From Microbispora oryzae (GTDB taxonomy: Bacteria; Actinomycetota; Actinomycetes; Streptosporangiales; Streptosporangiaceae), in assembly GCF_017896165.1 (NCBI RefSeq), contig NZ_JAFCNB010000003.1, positions 372,001-436,000 on the forward strand: a DNA stretch of 64,000 nucleotides, written 5' to 3'. A model generated the notes under the pieces. That model made no database searches. It was not told the origin of the DNA and saw nothing but the letters and a program-made list of their open reading frames with translations. The translations under genes were made by a program, and so were the position numbers. Numbering within the stretch: the stretch's first letter is position 1; each line of letters starts with the position of its first letter. This document shows, in pieces, positions 37,723 to 47,838 of the stretch.

Positions 37723-39546
37723 GTGGCCCTCCCCAACAGGTCGCAGTCGCCCCCGGAGTCCGATCGGTCCTCGCGGTACAAGTGGATCGCACTGTCGAAC
37801 ACGACGCTGGGCGTGCTCATGGTGACGGTCAACCAGTCGATCGTGCTGATCGCCCTTCCCGACGTCTTCCGGGGCATCAAGCTCAACCCCCTCGACCCCG
37901 GCAACACGGGTTACCTGTTGTGGATGATGATGGGCTTCATGGTCGTCACGGCCGTGCTCGTCGTCATGTTCGGACGGCTCGGCGACATGTTCGGCCGGGT
38001 CCGGATGTACAACATGGGCTTCGCGGTCTTCAGCGTGTGCTCCATCCTCCTGTCGGTCACCTGGCTCGACGGCGACGCCGGAGCGCTGTGGCTGATCGGA
38101 TGGCGGGTCGTGCAGGGCATCGGCGGCGCGCTGCTGTTCGCCAACTCGACGGCGATCCTGACCGACGCGTTCCCCGCCCGCCAGCGCGGCACCGCCCTCG
38201 GGATCAACTCGATCGCCGCGATCACCGGTTCGTTCCTCGGGCTGATCGTCGGCGGCGTGCTCGCGCCGGTGAACTGGAAGGCGATCTTCCTGGTCTCGGT
38301 GCCGTTCGGCGTGTTCGGCACCATCTGGGCCTATCTGAAGCTGCGCGACAACGGGGTGCGGCGCCGGGCGCGCATGGACTGGTGGGGCAACGTGACCTTC
38401 GCGGTCGGCCTGATCGCCCTGCTGATCGGCATCACCTACGGCATCCAGCCCTACGGGGCGAGCGTGATGGGCTGGACGAATCCCTGGGTGCTCGCCGCCC
38501 TGGCCGGCGGCGTCGTCCTGCTGGGCCTGTTCGGCTGGATCGAGACCAGGGTCGCCGAGCCGCTCTTCCGGCTCTCGCTGTTCCGCTCCCGGGCCTTCCT
38601 CGCGGGCAACGTGGCCAGCCTGCTCACCGCGCTCGGCCGCGGCGGGCTGCAGTTCATGCTGATCATCTGGCTGCAGGGGATCTGGCTGCCGCTGCACGGG
38701 TACGGCTTCGAGGAGACGCCGCTGTGGGCGGGCATCTACATGATCCCGCTGACCGTCGGCTTCCTGCTGTCGGCGCCCGTGTCCGGCTGGCTGTCCGACC
38801 GTTTCGGGCCGCGCCTGTTCACCGTGGGCGGCGCCCTGGTGACCGCGGCGAGCTTCGCCGCCCTGATGCTGCTGCCCACCGACTTCCCCTACGGCGTCTT
38901 CGCGGTGCTGATCCTGATCAACGGCGTCGGCTCGGGCCTGTTCGCCTCGCCCAACCGGGCCGAGATCATGAATTCCGTGCCGGCGGACGCGCGCGGGGTG
39001 GGCGCGGGCATGACCGCCACCTTCCAGAACTCGTCGATGGTGCTGTCCATCGGCGTCTTCTTCAGTCTCATGATCGCGGGCCTGGCCGACTCGCTGCCGC
39101 CGGCCATGCACGACGAGCTGATCCGCCAGGGAGTGCCGGCCGCCCAGGCGCAGGGCATCGCGCAGCTCCCGCCCATCGCCGTGCTGTTCGCGGCGTTCCT
39201 CGGCTACAACCCGTTCCGGCAGCTTCTCGGCGGCGTCATCGGCACGCTGCCGGACGGCGGCGCGCGGCTGACGAGCAAGGAGTTCTTCCCTCACCTCATC
39301 GCCGGCCCGTTCCACCAGGGACTGGTGATCGCCTTCTGGTTCGCGGTCGCCGCGTGCCTGGTCGCCGCGGCCGCGTCGGCGCTGACCGGCAGGCTGGGCC
39401 GCTCCCACCGGGCGGCGGCGCATGAGACGCTGGGCTCGGAGCTGGCGGCGGTCGCCGGCGAGGGCGGGCTGACCGTCGGCGAGGTGGTGGTCCCCGACGA
39501 GGAGTTCGACGTCCGCGAGGCCGAGCGGGACGGCAGGCCCGCCTGA
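37723..39546 (+). CDS. DHA2-type MFS multidrug exporter
   Basis: The 607-residue product has about 14 hydrophobic segments. MFS motif A appears as FGRLGDMFGRVRMY (residue 85), motif B/C region as IGWRVVQGIGGALLFANSTAI and the drug:H+ antiporter helix as GSFLGLIVGGVLAPVNW, all typical of the 14-helix DHA2 family. A long outer loop (about 460-520) and a charged tail ending FDVREAERDGRPA are present. GTG start at 37723 follows GGAGGAAGAACC. It sits behind its probable TetR regulator. Substrate unknown. Confidence 0.92.
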   Translation: MALPNRSQSPPESDRSSRYKWIALSNTTLGVLMVTVNQSIVLIALPDVFRGIKLNPLDPGNTGYLLWMMMGFMVVTAVLVVMFGRLGDMFGRVRMYNMGFAVFSVCSILLSVTWLDGDAGALWLIGWRVVQGIGGALLFANSTAILTDAFPARQRGTALGINSIAAITGSFLGLIVGGVLAPVNWKAIFLVSVPFGVFGTIWAYLKLRDNGVRRRARMDWWGNVTFAVGLIALLIGITYGIQPYGASVMGWTNPWVLAALAGGVVLLGLFGWIETRVAEPLFRLSLFRSRAFLAGNVASLLTALGRGGLQFMLIIWLQGIWLPLHGYGFEETPLWAGIYMIPLTVGFLLSAPVSGWLSDRFGPRLFTVGGALVTAASFAALMLLPTDFPYGVFAVLILINGVGSGLFASPNRAEIMNSVPADARGVGAGMTATFQNSSMVLSIGVFFSLMIAGLADSLPPAMHDELIRQGVPAAQAQGIAQLPPIAVLFAAFLGYNPFRQLLGGVIGTLPDGGARLTSKEFFPHLIAGPFHQGLVIAFWFAVAACLVAAAASALTGRLGRSHRAAAHETLGSELAAVAGEGGLTVGEVVVPDEEFDVREAERDGRPA

Positions 39547-39626
39547 CGCCCGCCCGGGGCCGGCCCGGCGCCGGTCCGGCCTCCGGGCGGCACACGCCTG
39601 ACGCCGGCCCGGCGGCAGCGGGCCCG

Positions 39627-39677
39627 GACGTGACGACGCCCCCGGCGGCGGGAGGCCGCCGGGGGCGTCGTCACGTC
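39627..39677. terminator. Very strong two-way terminator, 23-base perfect stem
   Basis: Left arm 39627-39649 (GACGTGACGACGCCCC then CGGCGGC) and right arm 39655-39677 pair over 23 bases with no mismatch and a 5-base loop (GGGAG). It lies between the convergent MFS and rbpA genes. Confidence 0.9.
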
Positions 39678-39688
39678 GGTGCGGCGTC

Positions 39689-40033
39689 CTACGCGCTCTT
39701 GCGCCGTTGCTCTCTCAGGATCGCGAGGCGCTCGTTGAGCACCTCCTCCAGATCCTCGATGGAGCGCCGCTCCAGCAGCATGTCCCAGTGGGTCCGCGGC
39801 GGCTTGGCCTTCTTCTGCTGGGGCTGCTCGGCGTCCACCCGCAGCGCCGGGCTGCCGCAGTGGCGGCACTCCCAGGTCGACGGGATCTCCGCCTCCGCGG
39901 CGAGCGGCACGGTGGTGAGATGGCCCTTCGGGCACGTGTAGGACACCTCCTGGCGGGGTGCCAGGTCGGTGTTGCGGTCGTTCTCGTAGCTGGTCGCGCC
40001 GAGCCGGGTACCGCGAAGTGCACGCTCGCCCAT
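39689..40033 (-). CDS. rbpA: RNA polymerase-binding protein RbpA
   Basis: RbpA binds the principal sigma factor and RNA polymerase beta' and stimulates promoter opening in actinobacteria. The 114-residue product matches the family throughout: MGERALRGTRLGATSYEND (N-terminal tail), a zinc-ribbon-like core with CPKGH and CRHCG, and the sigma-binding C-terminal helix HWDMLLERRSIEDLEEVLNE. AGGAGG lies eight bases before the ATG at 40033. A sigma-R-type promoter is present at 40087-40114, as for rbpA in Streptomyces. It converges with the DHA2 gene over a strong terminator. Confidence 0.97.
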   Translation of the reverse strand: MGERALRGTRLGATSYENDRNTDLAPRQEVSYTCPKGHLTTVPLAAEAEIPSTWECRHCGSPALRVDAEQPQQKKAKPPRTHWDMLLERRSIEDLEEVLNERLAILREQRRKSA

Positions 40034-40086
40034 GTTCAAAGCCTCCTGAGGTCCCCGCCTTAGAGGGGTTCGTTCGCCACCGCGTA

Positions 40087-40114
40087 CAACGCCTGATACC
40101 GTGAGTGGATTCCC
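40087..40114 (-). promoter_or_regulatory. Sigma-R (SigR) type promoter of rbpA
   Basis: On the minus strand GGGAAT (40114-40109) and GTTG (40090-40087) are exactly 18 bases apart, matching the GGAAT-N18-GTT consensus of the thiol-stress sigma factor SigR. Streptomyces rbpA is a known SigR target. The start codon lies 53 bases downstream. Confidence 0.85.
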
Positions 40115-40157
40115 AGCAGAGACCTCATCCAATCGCGCTTTTTCCGTCGCACTGGTC

Positions 40158-41507
40158 TCAGATGTGCTCGGGCACCCGGTTTCCCGCCTCGCGGATGGCC
40201 CTCGGAAGATTTACGGTCATGAGCAGCACGAAGCCCACCACGAAGAACACGACCAGCGAGATGATCGCGGCGCGGTAGCTGTCGGTGATCTGCAGCGCGA
40301 GGGTGAGCACCAGGGACCCGAGGAACGCCGAGCCCTTGTCGCTGATCTGGTAGAGGCTGAAATACTCCGCCTCCCGGCCCGGCGGGATGACCAGAGAGTA
40401 CAGCGAGCGCGACAGCGCCTGGGTGCCGCCGAGCACGACGGCGATGAGGAGCGCGATCGCGTAGAACTGCACGGCCGCGCCCTTCTGCAGGAAGTACGCG
40501 ACCCCGACGACGGCCGTCCAGACCACCAGGCTGCCCAGCACGGTGCGCTTGGTCCCGATCCTCGTGGCGAGGCGGCCGAGGGCCAGAGCCCCGCCGAACG
40601 CCACGAACTGGACCATCAGGATCGAGCTGATCTGGGTGGTCTTGCCCAGCCCGAGCTCCTGGTCGGCGTACGTGGCGGAGAAGCCGATCACGGTCTGCAC
40701 GCCGTCGTTGTAGATCAGGTAGGCGGCGAGGAACAGCAGCGTCCGCGGGTAGCGGCGCAGGTCCGCGATCGTGCGGCCAAGCTGGCGCACGCTGCCCGCC
40801 AGCGCACGCGCGGCGGTGGCCTCGTGGACGGCGGCCCGCGGGTTCCGCAGCCGCACCAGCGGGATGATCGCGAACGCCGCCCACCAGACGCCGGCGGAGG
40901 CGAGGCTCACCCGCACGGCCAGCCCCTCTTCGACCGCCCCGGACAGGTAGAGCGCGAGGTTGAGGGCGAGCAGCAGGCCGCCGCCCAGGAAGCCCCAGCC
41001 CCAGCCCCGGCTGGAGATCGTGTCGCGTTCGTCCGCGTCGGCGATCTGCGGCAGGAAGGAGTCGTAGACCACGCGGGCCGCGCCGAACGTCACGTTGGCG
41101 AGCAGGAACAGCCATCCGCCGAGCAGATAGCCGCCGCCCGAGACGAAGAAGAAGCCGAGCGTGGCGGCGGAACCCAGGGCGACGAGCGTCCCCATGATCT
41201 GCTTCTTGCGGCCGGTGTGGTCGGCGAGGGCCCCGACCAGGGGCATGACCACGATCTGCAGCAGCACCGAGATGGTGACCATGGCGGTGAAGTACGCCTT
41301 GGGCCGCAGGTCGAGCCCGAGGAAGCCGACGAACCCGTCCTCGCCCCCGGCGGCCGTCGTGGCGATCGAGGTCAGGTACGGCCCGAGGAAGACCGTCAGG
41401 ACCGTCGCCTGGAAGGCCGAGTCCGCCCAGTCGTACCAGTACCAGCCGCGTTGCTGTCGTCGCCGGTCCTGGGGAAGAGCCTCGCCGACGACCTGGGGGA
41501 CGGTCAT
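40158..41507 (-). CDS. Atg22/UMF1-family MFS transporter
   Basis: The 449-residue product has twelve hydrophobic segments and the family's opening motif WYWYDWADSAFQATV (residues 22-36), with motif A as GALADHTGRKKQIM. Yeast Atg22 exports amino acids from the vacuole; bacterial relatives are uncharacterised. AGGAG precedes the ATG. It lies 13 bases downstream of the glycerophosphodiesterase gene and is probably co-transcribed with it, hinting at handling of lipid-head-group products (inference). Confidence 0.88.
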   Translation of the reverse strand: MTVPQVVGEALPQDRRRQQRGWYWYDWADSAFQATVLTVFLGPYLTSIATTAAGGEDGFVGFLGLDLRPKAYFTAMVTISVLLQIVVMPLVGALADHTGRKKQIMGTLVALGSAATLGFFFVSGGGYLLGGWLFLLANVTFGAARVVYDSFLPQIADADERDTISSRGWGWGFLGGGLLLALNLALYLSGAVEEGLAVRVSLASAGVWWAAFAIIPLVRLRNPRAAVHEATAARALAGSVRQLGRTIADLRRYPRTLLFLAAYLIYNDGVQTVIGFSATYADQELGLGKTTQISSILMVQFVAFGGALALGRLATRIGTKRTVLGSLVVWTAVVGVAYFLQKGAAVQFYAIALLIAVVLGGTQALSRSLYSLVIPPGREAEYFSLYQISDKGSAFLGSLVLTLALQITDSYRAAIISLVVFFVVGFVLLMTVNLPRAIREAGNRVPEHI

Positions 41508-41520
41508 GTGTTCTCCTCGC

Positions 41521-42318
41521 CTATGGGGCGGTGGTGCGGGGGTGCCACTGCCCGCGGGACTTCAGCACGTCGCGCAGGCCGCTGATGTTGTCGGTCATGA
41601 TCCCGTCGACGCCGAGGTCGAGCAGGTACGCCATGGTGACCGGGTCGTCCACCGTCCACACGTGCACCTGCATCCCGATGGCGTGGGCGGTGCGGACGAG
41701 GGAACGGGTGGTGACCCGCAACCCGCGGAAGCCGATCGGGACCTGGGCACACGGCACCCCGCTGCCGGCCAGGCCGGCCAGCAGCCTGCCGTAGCCGCCG
41801 CCGCCTGCGGCGGCGCGCAGCGCGGCGATCCCGCGGGGGCCGAGCGACGAGCAGATCTCGCGGCCCACGGCCCGCCGCGCCTGGGCCAGCCGCAGGTCGG
41901 AGAACGACGTCAGGCACACCCGGTCGTACGCCCCGGTCCTGCGGATGGCCTGGGCGAGGGGGACGATCGCGGCGCTCTCCTTGACGTCGATGTTGAACCG
42001 GACGCCGGGCCAGGCGCCCAGCAGGTCCTCGATCAGCGGGATCTCCTCGCGCCCGCCGATCCGCGCCTGCCGCACCTCGCGGTAGGGCAGCCGGGAGATG
42101 CGGCCTCGCCGGTCGGTCACCCGGTCGAGGGTGTGGTCGTGGAAGGCGAGGAGCACGCCGTCGGCCGTGGCGTGGGCGTCGGTCTCGAGGTAGGTGTAGC
42201 CGAGCTCGACCGCGCGCGCGAACGCGCCCATGGTGTTCTCGCGGCCCTCCGCCGCGCCTCCGCGGTGGGCGAACGCGAGCGGCCCTGGGTGATCGAGGAA
42301 CGCGAAACGGCGATGCAC
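41521..42318 (-). CDS. Glycerophosphodiester phosphodiesterase
   Basis: The 265-residue product has the GDPD TIM barrel: AHRGGAAEGRENTMGAF (catalytic His, metal Glu), YLETDAHATADGVLLAFHDHTLDRVTD (second His), FNIDVKE, CLTSFSD, VHVWTVDDP and the closing LGVDGIMTDN. It has no signal peptide, so a cytoplasmic enzyme that yields glycerol-3-phosphate and an alcohol from deacylated phospholipids is expected. The start is the GTG at 42318; the ribosome binding site is poor. It is followed after 13 bases by the Atg22-like transporter. Confidence 0.93.
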   Translation of the reverse strand: MHRRFAFLDHPGPLAFAHRGGAAEGRENTMGAFARAVELGYTYLETDAHATADGVLLAFHDHTLDRVTDRRGRISRLPYREVRQARIGGREEIPLIEDLLGAWPGVRFNIDVKESAAIVPLAQAIRRTGAYDRVCLTSFSDLRLAQARRAVGREICSSLGPRGIAALRAAAGGGGYGRLLAGLAGSGVPCAQVPIGFRGLRVTTRSLVRTAHAIGMQVHVWTVDDPVTMAYLLDLGVDGIMTDNISGLRDVLKSRGQWHPRTTAP

Positions 42319-42376
42319 GAGCAGAGTATGCCGGGTACCGGCCGGGGGCGTCAGCGTGGGGAGATGAACGTTTGGG

Positions 42377-42931
42377 TCACGGGCGTCCCATACTGGCCCA
42401 TTCGCGCCTCCGCGTCTCCGCGAGAGCGATGGCCGCGGCCACGGCGACGTTGATCGATCCGACCCGTCCCACCTGGGGGATGTACGCCGCGGCGTCGGCG
42501 GCCTCCAGCGACGCGGGGGAGCAGCCGTGGTCCTCGCCGCCCAGCAGCAGGCAGACGTCGCCGTCGAGCTTCGCCTCGTGCAGCGGGTCGGCGTCGCCGG
42601 TCAGCTCGACGGCCACCACCCGGTAGCCGTCCTCCTTGGCGGCCCGCACGGCCTCGCCGACCGGGACCGGCTCGTGCCACTCGACCAGCCGGTCGGTGCC
42701 GAGCGCGGTCTTCTGCGCCTTGGGGTTGGTCGGCGGTGTGGCGTTGCCGGCGAGCCAGACGGTGTCGACGCCGAAGGCCGCCGCCGTACGGAAGATCGAG
42801 CCGATGTTGAACGGGCCCGTCACCGACTCCAGGATCAGCGCCAGGCGCCCCTCGGTGGTACGCCGCCAGGTCCGGTTCAGGCGCTTGACGTCCGTCGGCC
42901 GCAGCTGCCTGCGCGGGTTGGGCGTGGTCAC
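42377..42931 (-). CDS. SpoU/TrmH-family RNA 2'-O-methyltransferase
   Basis: The 184-residue product has the SPOUT knot motifs: motif 1 SVTGPFNIGSIFRTAAAFGVD (Asn and Arg for catalysis), motif 2 LLLGGEDHGCSP, and motif 3 IPQVGRVGSINVAVAAAIAL. The short length, without an N-terminal RNA-binding L30-like domain, suits a tRNA methyltransferase acting on position 18 or 34. A conserved Glu of motif 2 is in place. GTG start at 42931. It is 58 bases downstream of nothing else on its strand except the MTase gene at 42990. Confidence 0.88.
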   Translation of the reverse strand: MTTPNPRRQLRPTDVKRLNRTWRRTTEGRLALILESVTGPFNIGSIFRTAAAFGVDTVWLAGNATPPTNPKAQKTALGTDRLVEWHEPVPVGEAVRAAKEDGYRVVAVELTGDADPLHEAKLDGDVCLLLGGEDHGCSPASLEAADAAAYIPQVGRVGSINVAVAAAIALAETRRREWASMGRP

Positions 42932-42989
42932 TGGTCGCTCACCGCTCCTCGTTGTCGTGCTGTCCGGGACCCGCCGGGGTCGTGACGAA

Positions 42990-43583
42990 TCATGGCGCGT
43001 CCACCCGCAGGACGCGGTAGGCGGCGCGGGAGGCCACCCGCGACGCGGGCCATCCCTGGTCTTCCAGCCAGCGCTGGAGGGAGTCGGAGCCGAGGTGTTT
43101 CTGCACCACCAGATGGGCCGTGCCGCCGGGCGCGAGCCGGCCGAGCCAGCGGGCGAGCATCTCGTGCAGGGCCGCCTTGCCGATGCGGATCGCCGGGTTG
43201 GACCAGATGGCCTGGAACCGCACCTCCTCCGGGACCTCGTCGACGTGGACCGGCCTTACTTTGTCAAGGCCGGCGCTCCTGGCGTTGCGCTCGCACAACT
43301 CCAGTGATCGGCGATTGACGTCGACGGCCCAGACGGTCGCCCCGGGCGCCCGGGACGCCATGGTCAGCGCGATCGGCCCGTAGCCGCAGCCCAGGTCGAG
43401 CAGGTCGCCCCCGGCCGGGGGCGGGGGAACGGTCTCCAGCAGCACCCGCGTTCCCGGGTCGATCCGCTCGGGGGAGAAGACGCCCCGGTCGGTCTCCAGC
43501 CGCAGGTGCAGGTCCGGCAGGACCAGGCTGACGGCGCCCGGCCGGCTGGCCGTCTGGGGACGTTCCTCGAAGTAATGGGCCAC
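42990..43583 (-). CDS. RsmC-like class I methyltransferase
   Basis: The 197-residue product is a SAM-dependent methyltransferase of the MTS/RsmC group: AdoMet loop LLDLGCGYGPIALTMA near residue 60, VWAVDVNRRSLEL, and the substrate motif WSNPAIRIGKAALHEML, a variant of N-P-P-I/F-R-x-G-K. RsmC modifies guanine in 16S rRNA; the actinobacterial single-domain form is usually annotated the same way, without proof. The GTG at 43583 is the start. It probably shares a transcript with the SpoU-type gene downstream (58-base gap). Confidence 0.87.
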   Translation of the reverse strand: MAHYFEERPQTASRPGAVSLVLPDLHLRLETDRGVFSPERIDPGTRVLLETVPPPPAGGDLLDLGCGYGPIALTMASRAPGATVWAVDVNRRSLELCERNARSAGLDKVRPVHVDEVPEEVRFQAIWSNPAIRIGKAALHEMLARWLGRLAPGGTAHLVVQKHLGSDSLQRWLEDQGWPASRVASRAAYRVLRVDAP

Positions 43584-43637
43584 GTGCCCAAACGTACCAA
43601 CCGGCGGAGGTGGTGATCGCCGCCGCTCAGCCTCCGA

Positions 43638-44585
43638 TCAGGGGATGCGCGAGCCCAGCAGCATCGCGGCGCCCGCCAGCAGGACCCCGGCGGCGACCGC
43701 CGCGACGATGAACCGCTGGGTGATCTCCTGATGGACCACCCGGAAGCCGAGCGACGTGCCGATCTGCGCGTAGACGTCCCGCAGCTCGCTGCCCGACTCC
43801 GCCGTGTACGCCCGGCCCCCGGTGCCGTCCGAAAGCGACTTCAGGGTGGTCTTGTTCACCGGCACCTGCACCGAGCGGTTGTCGATGCTCACGGTGCCCT
43901 CTGCCGTGCCGTACGCGATGGTGGAGACGGGCACCTTGGCGCCGACGGCCGCCTCGATGGCCTCGTTGACCGTCCGGCCCGAGGTGTTGTCGCCGTCGGA
44001 CAGCAGCACGACGGCCGACGGGGGCGGATCGGTGACCGCCCGCTGGTCGAAGGACCTGATCGAGTCGAGGGAGTTGAAGACCGCCTCGCCGATCGCGGTG
44101 CCGGGACGGGTGCTGAGGTTGGAGATCGCCGTGTTCACCGCCGCGTGGTCGGTCGTGGGGGAGACGACGACGGCGGCCGAGCGGGCGAAGGCCACGACGC
44201 CCACGTTGAACCGCTCGGGCAGGTCGTCGACGAACTGCTGGGCCGCCTGCTTGGCCGCGACGAGCCGGGTGGGCGCGACGTCGTTGGACTCCATCGACAG
44301 CGAGACGTCCACGGCGACCATGATGGTGGCCCGGTCGCGGGGCACCTTGGCGGTGCCGGCGGGCCGGGCCGCCCCCAGGACGAGCAGGCTCATCATGACG
44401 AGGAACAGCGCCGCGGGGACGTGCCGCCGCCAGGCCGGCCGCTCGGGGGCGACCAGGGACAGCAGCGCGAGGTTGGTGAACCGCACCGTGTAGCGGCGGC
44501 GGGTGAACTGCAGCGCAACGTACGCCGCCACGAGCGCGGCGACCAGGACGAACAGCCAGAGCCATCCGGGGGACAGAAAGGTCAC
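43638..44585 (-). CDS. VWA-domain membrane protein (BatA-like)
   Basis: The 315-residue product has two N-terminal membrane helices (about 9-26 and 57-76), a von Willebrand A domain (about 87-285) with the complete MIDAS: D-V-S-L-S in [11 protein letters not shown], the Thr in [11 protein letters not shown] and Asp in [11 protein letters not shown], and a C-terminal helix (about 290-310). It is the third gene of a MoxR-DUF58-VWA operon; such sets act as chaperone or stress modules at the cell envelope. The GTG start overlaps the DUF58 stop by four bases. Confidence 0.9.
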   Translation of the reverse strand: MTFLSPGWLWLFVLVAALVAAYVALQFTRRRYTVRFTNLALLSLVAPERPAWRRHVPAALFLVMMSLLVLGAARPAGTAKVPRDRATIMVAVDVSLSMESNDVAPTRLVAAKQAAQQFVDDLPERFNVGVVAFARSAAVVVSPTTDHAAVNTAISNLSTRPGTAIGEAVFNSLDSIRSFDQRAVTDPPPSAVVLLSDGDNTSGRTVNEAIEAAVGAKVPVSTIAYGTAEGTVSIDNRSVQVPVNKTTLKSLSDGTGGRAYTAESGSELRDVYAQIGTSLGFRVVHQEITQRFIVAAVAAGVLLAGAAMLLGSRIP

Positions 44586-45508
44586 TTCGCCGCTCCTCTG
44601 GTGGCGGCCGGACGGCGCATGGTGTGCGAGGCGCGCCGCTGTCTGAGGACGAACTGGGCGATGTCCGCGACCCAGTCGCGGTCGGTCCGCAGGACCATGT
44701 GCCCCGCGCCGGCCCGGCGCAGGGCGAGCGCGTTGGCCTGGCGTTGCGCGGCGGCCGCCTCGGCGTACCTGGCGCGGATCCGCGGGGACAGGTAGACGTC
44801 GCGCGACCGGCCCGTCTCCGGGTCGGTCATGGTGAGCAGGCCGACGTCGGGCAGTTCGAGCTCGCGGGGGTCGACGACCTCCACGGCGAGCACCTGGTGG
44901 CGGGAGCCGAGGCGGCGCAGCGGCCGTTCCCAGGCGGCCGGGTCCTCCAGGAAGTCGGAGACGATCACCCGCAGGCCCCGCCTGCGGTGCGCCGTCGCCA
45001 TCATCTCCAGCGCCGGCGCGAGCTCCGCCGTCCCCCGCGGGGGAGGGGCGCCGAGGAGGGAGCTGAGCAGGGCGTAGAGCGCCGGGCGGCCCGAGCGGGC
45101 CGGATAGCGGTGGACGTCGCCGTCGTGGAGGATGTACGCCCCGAACCGGTCGCCGACCCGCCCGGCCAGGAACCCGATCGCGCCCACGGCCGAGACGACC
45201 AGGTCGCGTTTGGAGACGTTCGCGGTGCCGAAGTCCATGCTGGCCGACAGGTCGGCGAGCGCCCACGTCTCCAGCTCCCGGTCGGCGATCAGGTCACGCA
45301 CGTGGGGCGTGGTGGTCCGGGCGGTGACGGCCCAGTCCATCCGGCGTACGTCGTCCTCCCCCGGAACGTAGATCCGGGTGTCGCCGAGCTCGCTGCCCGG
45401 CCCGGGGATCAGTCCCTGGTGCCGGCCGTGCAGCAGCCCGTCGAGCCGCCGCACCACGGTCAGCTCCAGCCGGCGCAGCGCCTGTTCGGGGGTCGCACGG
45501 CCGCTCAC
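44582..45508 (-). CDS. DUF58-domain protein of the MoxR operon
   Basis: The 308-residue soluble product has the DUF58 hallmark [21 protein letters not shown] near residue 48 (the R-x-Y-x-x-G-D-D-x-R-x-I-D-W pattern), followed by a degenerate VWA-like fold: [11 protein letters not shown] keeps the D-x-S-x-S MIDAS start. No membrane helices, unlike many DUF58 proteins. It lies between moxR (34-base gap) and the VWA gene (four-base overlap). Function unproven, probably a client or adaptor of the MoxR ATPase. Confidence 0.92.
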   Translation of the reverse strand: MSGRATPEQALRRLELTVVRRLDGLLHGRHQGLIPGPGSELGDTRIYVPGEDDVRRMDWAVTARTTTPHVRDLIADRELETWALADLSASMDFGTANVSKRDLVVSAVGAIGFLAGRVGDRFGAYILHDGDVHRYPARSGRPALYALLSSLLGAPPPRGTAELAPALEMMATAHRRRGLRVIVSDFLEDPAAWERPLRRLGSRHQVLAVEVVDPRELELPDVGLLTMTDPETGRSRDVYLSPRIRARYAEAAAAQRQANALALRRAGAGHMVLRTDRDWVADIAQFVLRQRRASHTMRRPAATRGAAK

Positions 45509-45542
45509 CGGCCCGCACCCCGCCGCCCGGTCTCCACCCGCC

Positions 45543-46589
<1,047 letters not shown>

Positions 46590-46695
46590 GGGCGTTATTC
46601 AATCGTGACTCGGCGGGAGAATCCATTTCTCTCCCATTTGCCCGCGCGGCAGCGTGCCACACCCGCGGCCCCGCCATGTGTTTTCATGTGGGGTG

Positions 46696-47451
46696 ATGGC
46701 GACTCCGCTGCAGTACGGCGACCCGCCCCACCTGGGGCCGTTCGTGGTGCAGGCACGCCTGCTGACGGCCCCGGCCGGGCTGGTCTACCTGGGGCAGGCG
46801 CCTGACGGCCGGGTGGTCTCCCTCGCCGTCCTGACCAGCGGCGCCGCGCTCGACGGGGCGGCCAGGGACAGGTTCGTGACCGCGATCCGGGAGGCGCACC
46901 GGGCGGGCGGGGTGTGGGGCTGGGGCGCCTCGCTGCTCGACCGGGTCAGGGGACGGACGTCCATGCCGCCGGTGGTCGCGATGGACGACGGCGCGGCCCC
47001 CTGGGTCGCCGTGCCGTTCGTGCCGGGAGGTCCGGGCGCCGAACGGTTCCTCGACCCCGTCATGGTGTCGGGGACGCTGATCGGCCGCCGGCAGGGGCCG
47101 GACTTCGTGCCGTACTGGCTGGGCGACCGCAGCCCCGCTCTGCCCGCTCCGCCCGCTCCGCCGCCGCCTCCGGTCGCGACACGGCGTGCCGTCGTGCTCG
47201 CGTCGACCCTGCTGGCCACGCTCGTCCTCGTGCTCATGACGGTGCTGTGGCTCATTCTCTTCCGCGGCGGAGACGACCAGTCGCCGCCCCGGCCGGCGCC
47301 CGCCACCAACTTCCAGCCCACGCCGCCGCCCGTGCCGTCCTCGCCGCCGCAGCAGCAGCCGTCGCCGATCCCCTCGCAGAGCGGCACGAGCAGCGCCAGC
47401 CCGCAGTCCGAGGAGGGCGGCGACGCCGACGATCCGGGCCAGGCCATCTGA
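46696..47451 (+). CDS. Kinase N-lobe remnant fused to a membrane anchor and Pro/Ser tail
   Basis: The 251-residue product opens YGDPPHLGPFVVQARLLTAPAGLVYLGQ, which follows the Ser/Thr kinase P-loop region in order, then DGRVVSLAVL where kinases have V-A-L-K-V-L (the Lys is Ala), a helix RFVTAIREAHRA, and VVAMDDGAAPWVAVPFVPGG matching the hinge. It stops there: no HRD, DFG or C-lobe follows. A membrane helix (about 172-195) and an outer Pro/Gln/Ser-rich tail of about 55 residues complete it. It cannot be a kinase; it may be a binding module. ATG 46696, or GTG 46693, is the start. Confidence 0.65.
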   Translation: MATPLQYGDPPHLGPFVVQARLLTAPAGLVYLGQAPDGRVVSLAVLTSGAALDGAARDRFVTAIREAHRAGGVWGWGASLLDRVRGRTSMPPVVAMDDGAAPWVAVPFVPGGPGAERFLDPVMVSGTLIGRRQGPDFVPYWLGDRSPALPAPPAPPPPPVATRRAVVLASTLLATLVLVLMTVLWLILFRGGDDQSPPRPAPATNFQPTPPPVPSSPPQQQPSPIPSQSGTSSASPQSEEGGDADDPGQAI

Positions 47452-47475
47452 CCCCTCGGTGCCACCGCCGTCCGT

Positions 47476-47838
47476 TCATCGGGACGAGAGCGCGGACCGC
47501 ACGGTGTCGACGGCCTCCTCGTCGGACACCCCGAGACGCCGGACGGCCGCGGCGAACTCCTCGGCCGCCTCCACGAGGCCGCGCCGCGGCCAGTCCGCCG
47601 CGGCGTCGGTGATGGTGGCGGACCGGCCCCTGCGCAGCTCGACCAGGCCCTCGTCGCGGAGCCGCTGGTAGCCGCGCAGCACGGTGTGCAGGTTGATGCC
47701 CAGCGCGGCGGCGACGGTGCGCGCCGGGGGGAGCCGGTCGCCCGGCACGGCGTCGCCCCTGGCGACCGCGGCGCGCACGCAGTCCGCGACCTGGTCCGCC
47801 AGGGGCAGCGCGGAGGAGGGATCAACGACGATCAGCAC
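47476..47838 (-). CDS. GntR-family (YtrA-type) regulator
   Basis: The 120-residue product has the GntR winged helix (about 10-80: PLADQVADCVRAAVARGDAVPGDRLPPARTVAAALGINLHTVLRGYQRLRDEGLVELRRGR) and only a short C-terminal helix pair, the YtrA subgroup layout. These regulators usually control the operon they lie in. Here it overlaps the end of a membrane-protein gene by 17 bases and is co-transcribed with it. An interlocked dyad at 48825-48855 ahead of that operon is the likely binding site. Confidence 0.9.
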   Translation of the reverse strand: MLIVVDPSSALPLADQVADCVRAAVARGDAVPGDRLPPARTVAAALGINLHTVLRGYQRLRDEGLVELRRGRSATITDAAADWPRRGLVEAAEEFAAAVRRLGVSDEEAVDTVRSALSSR

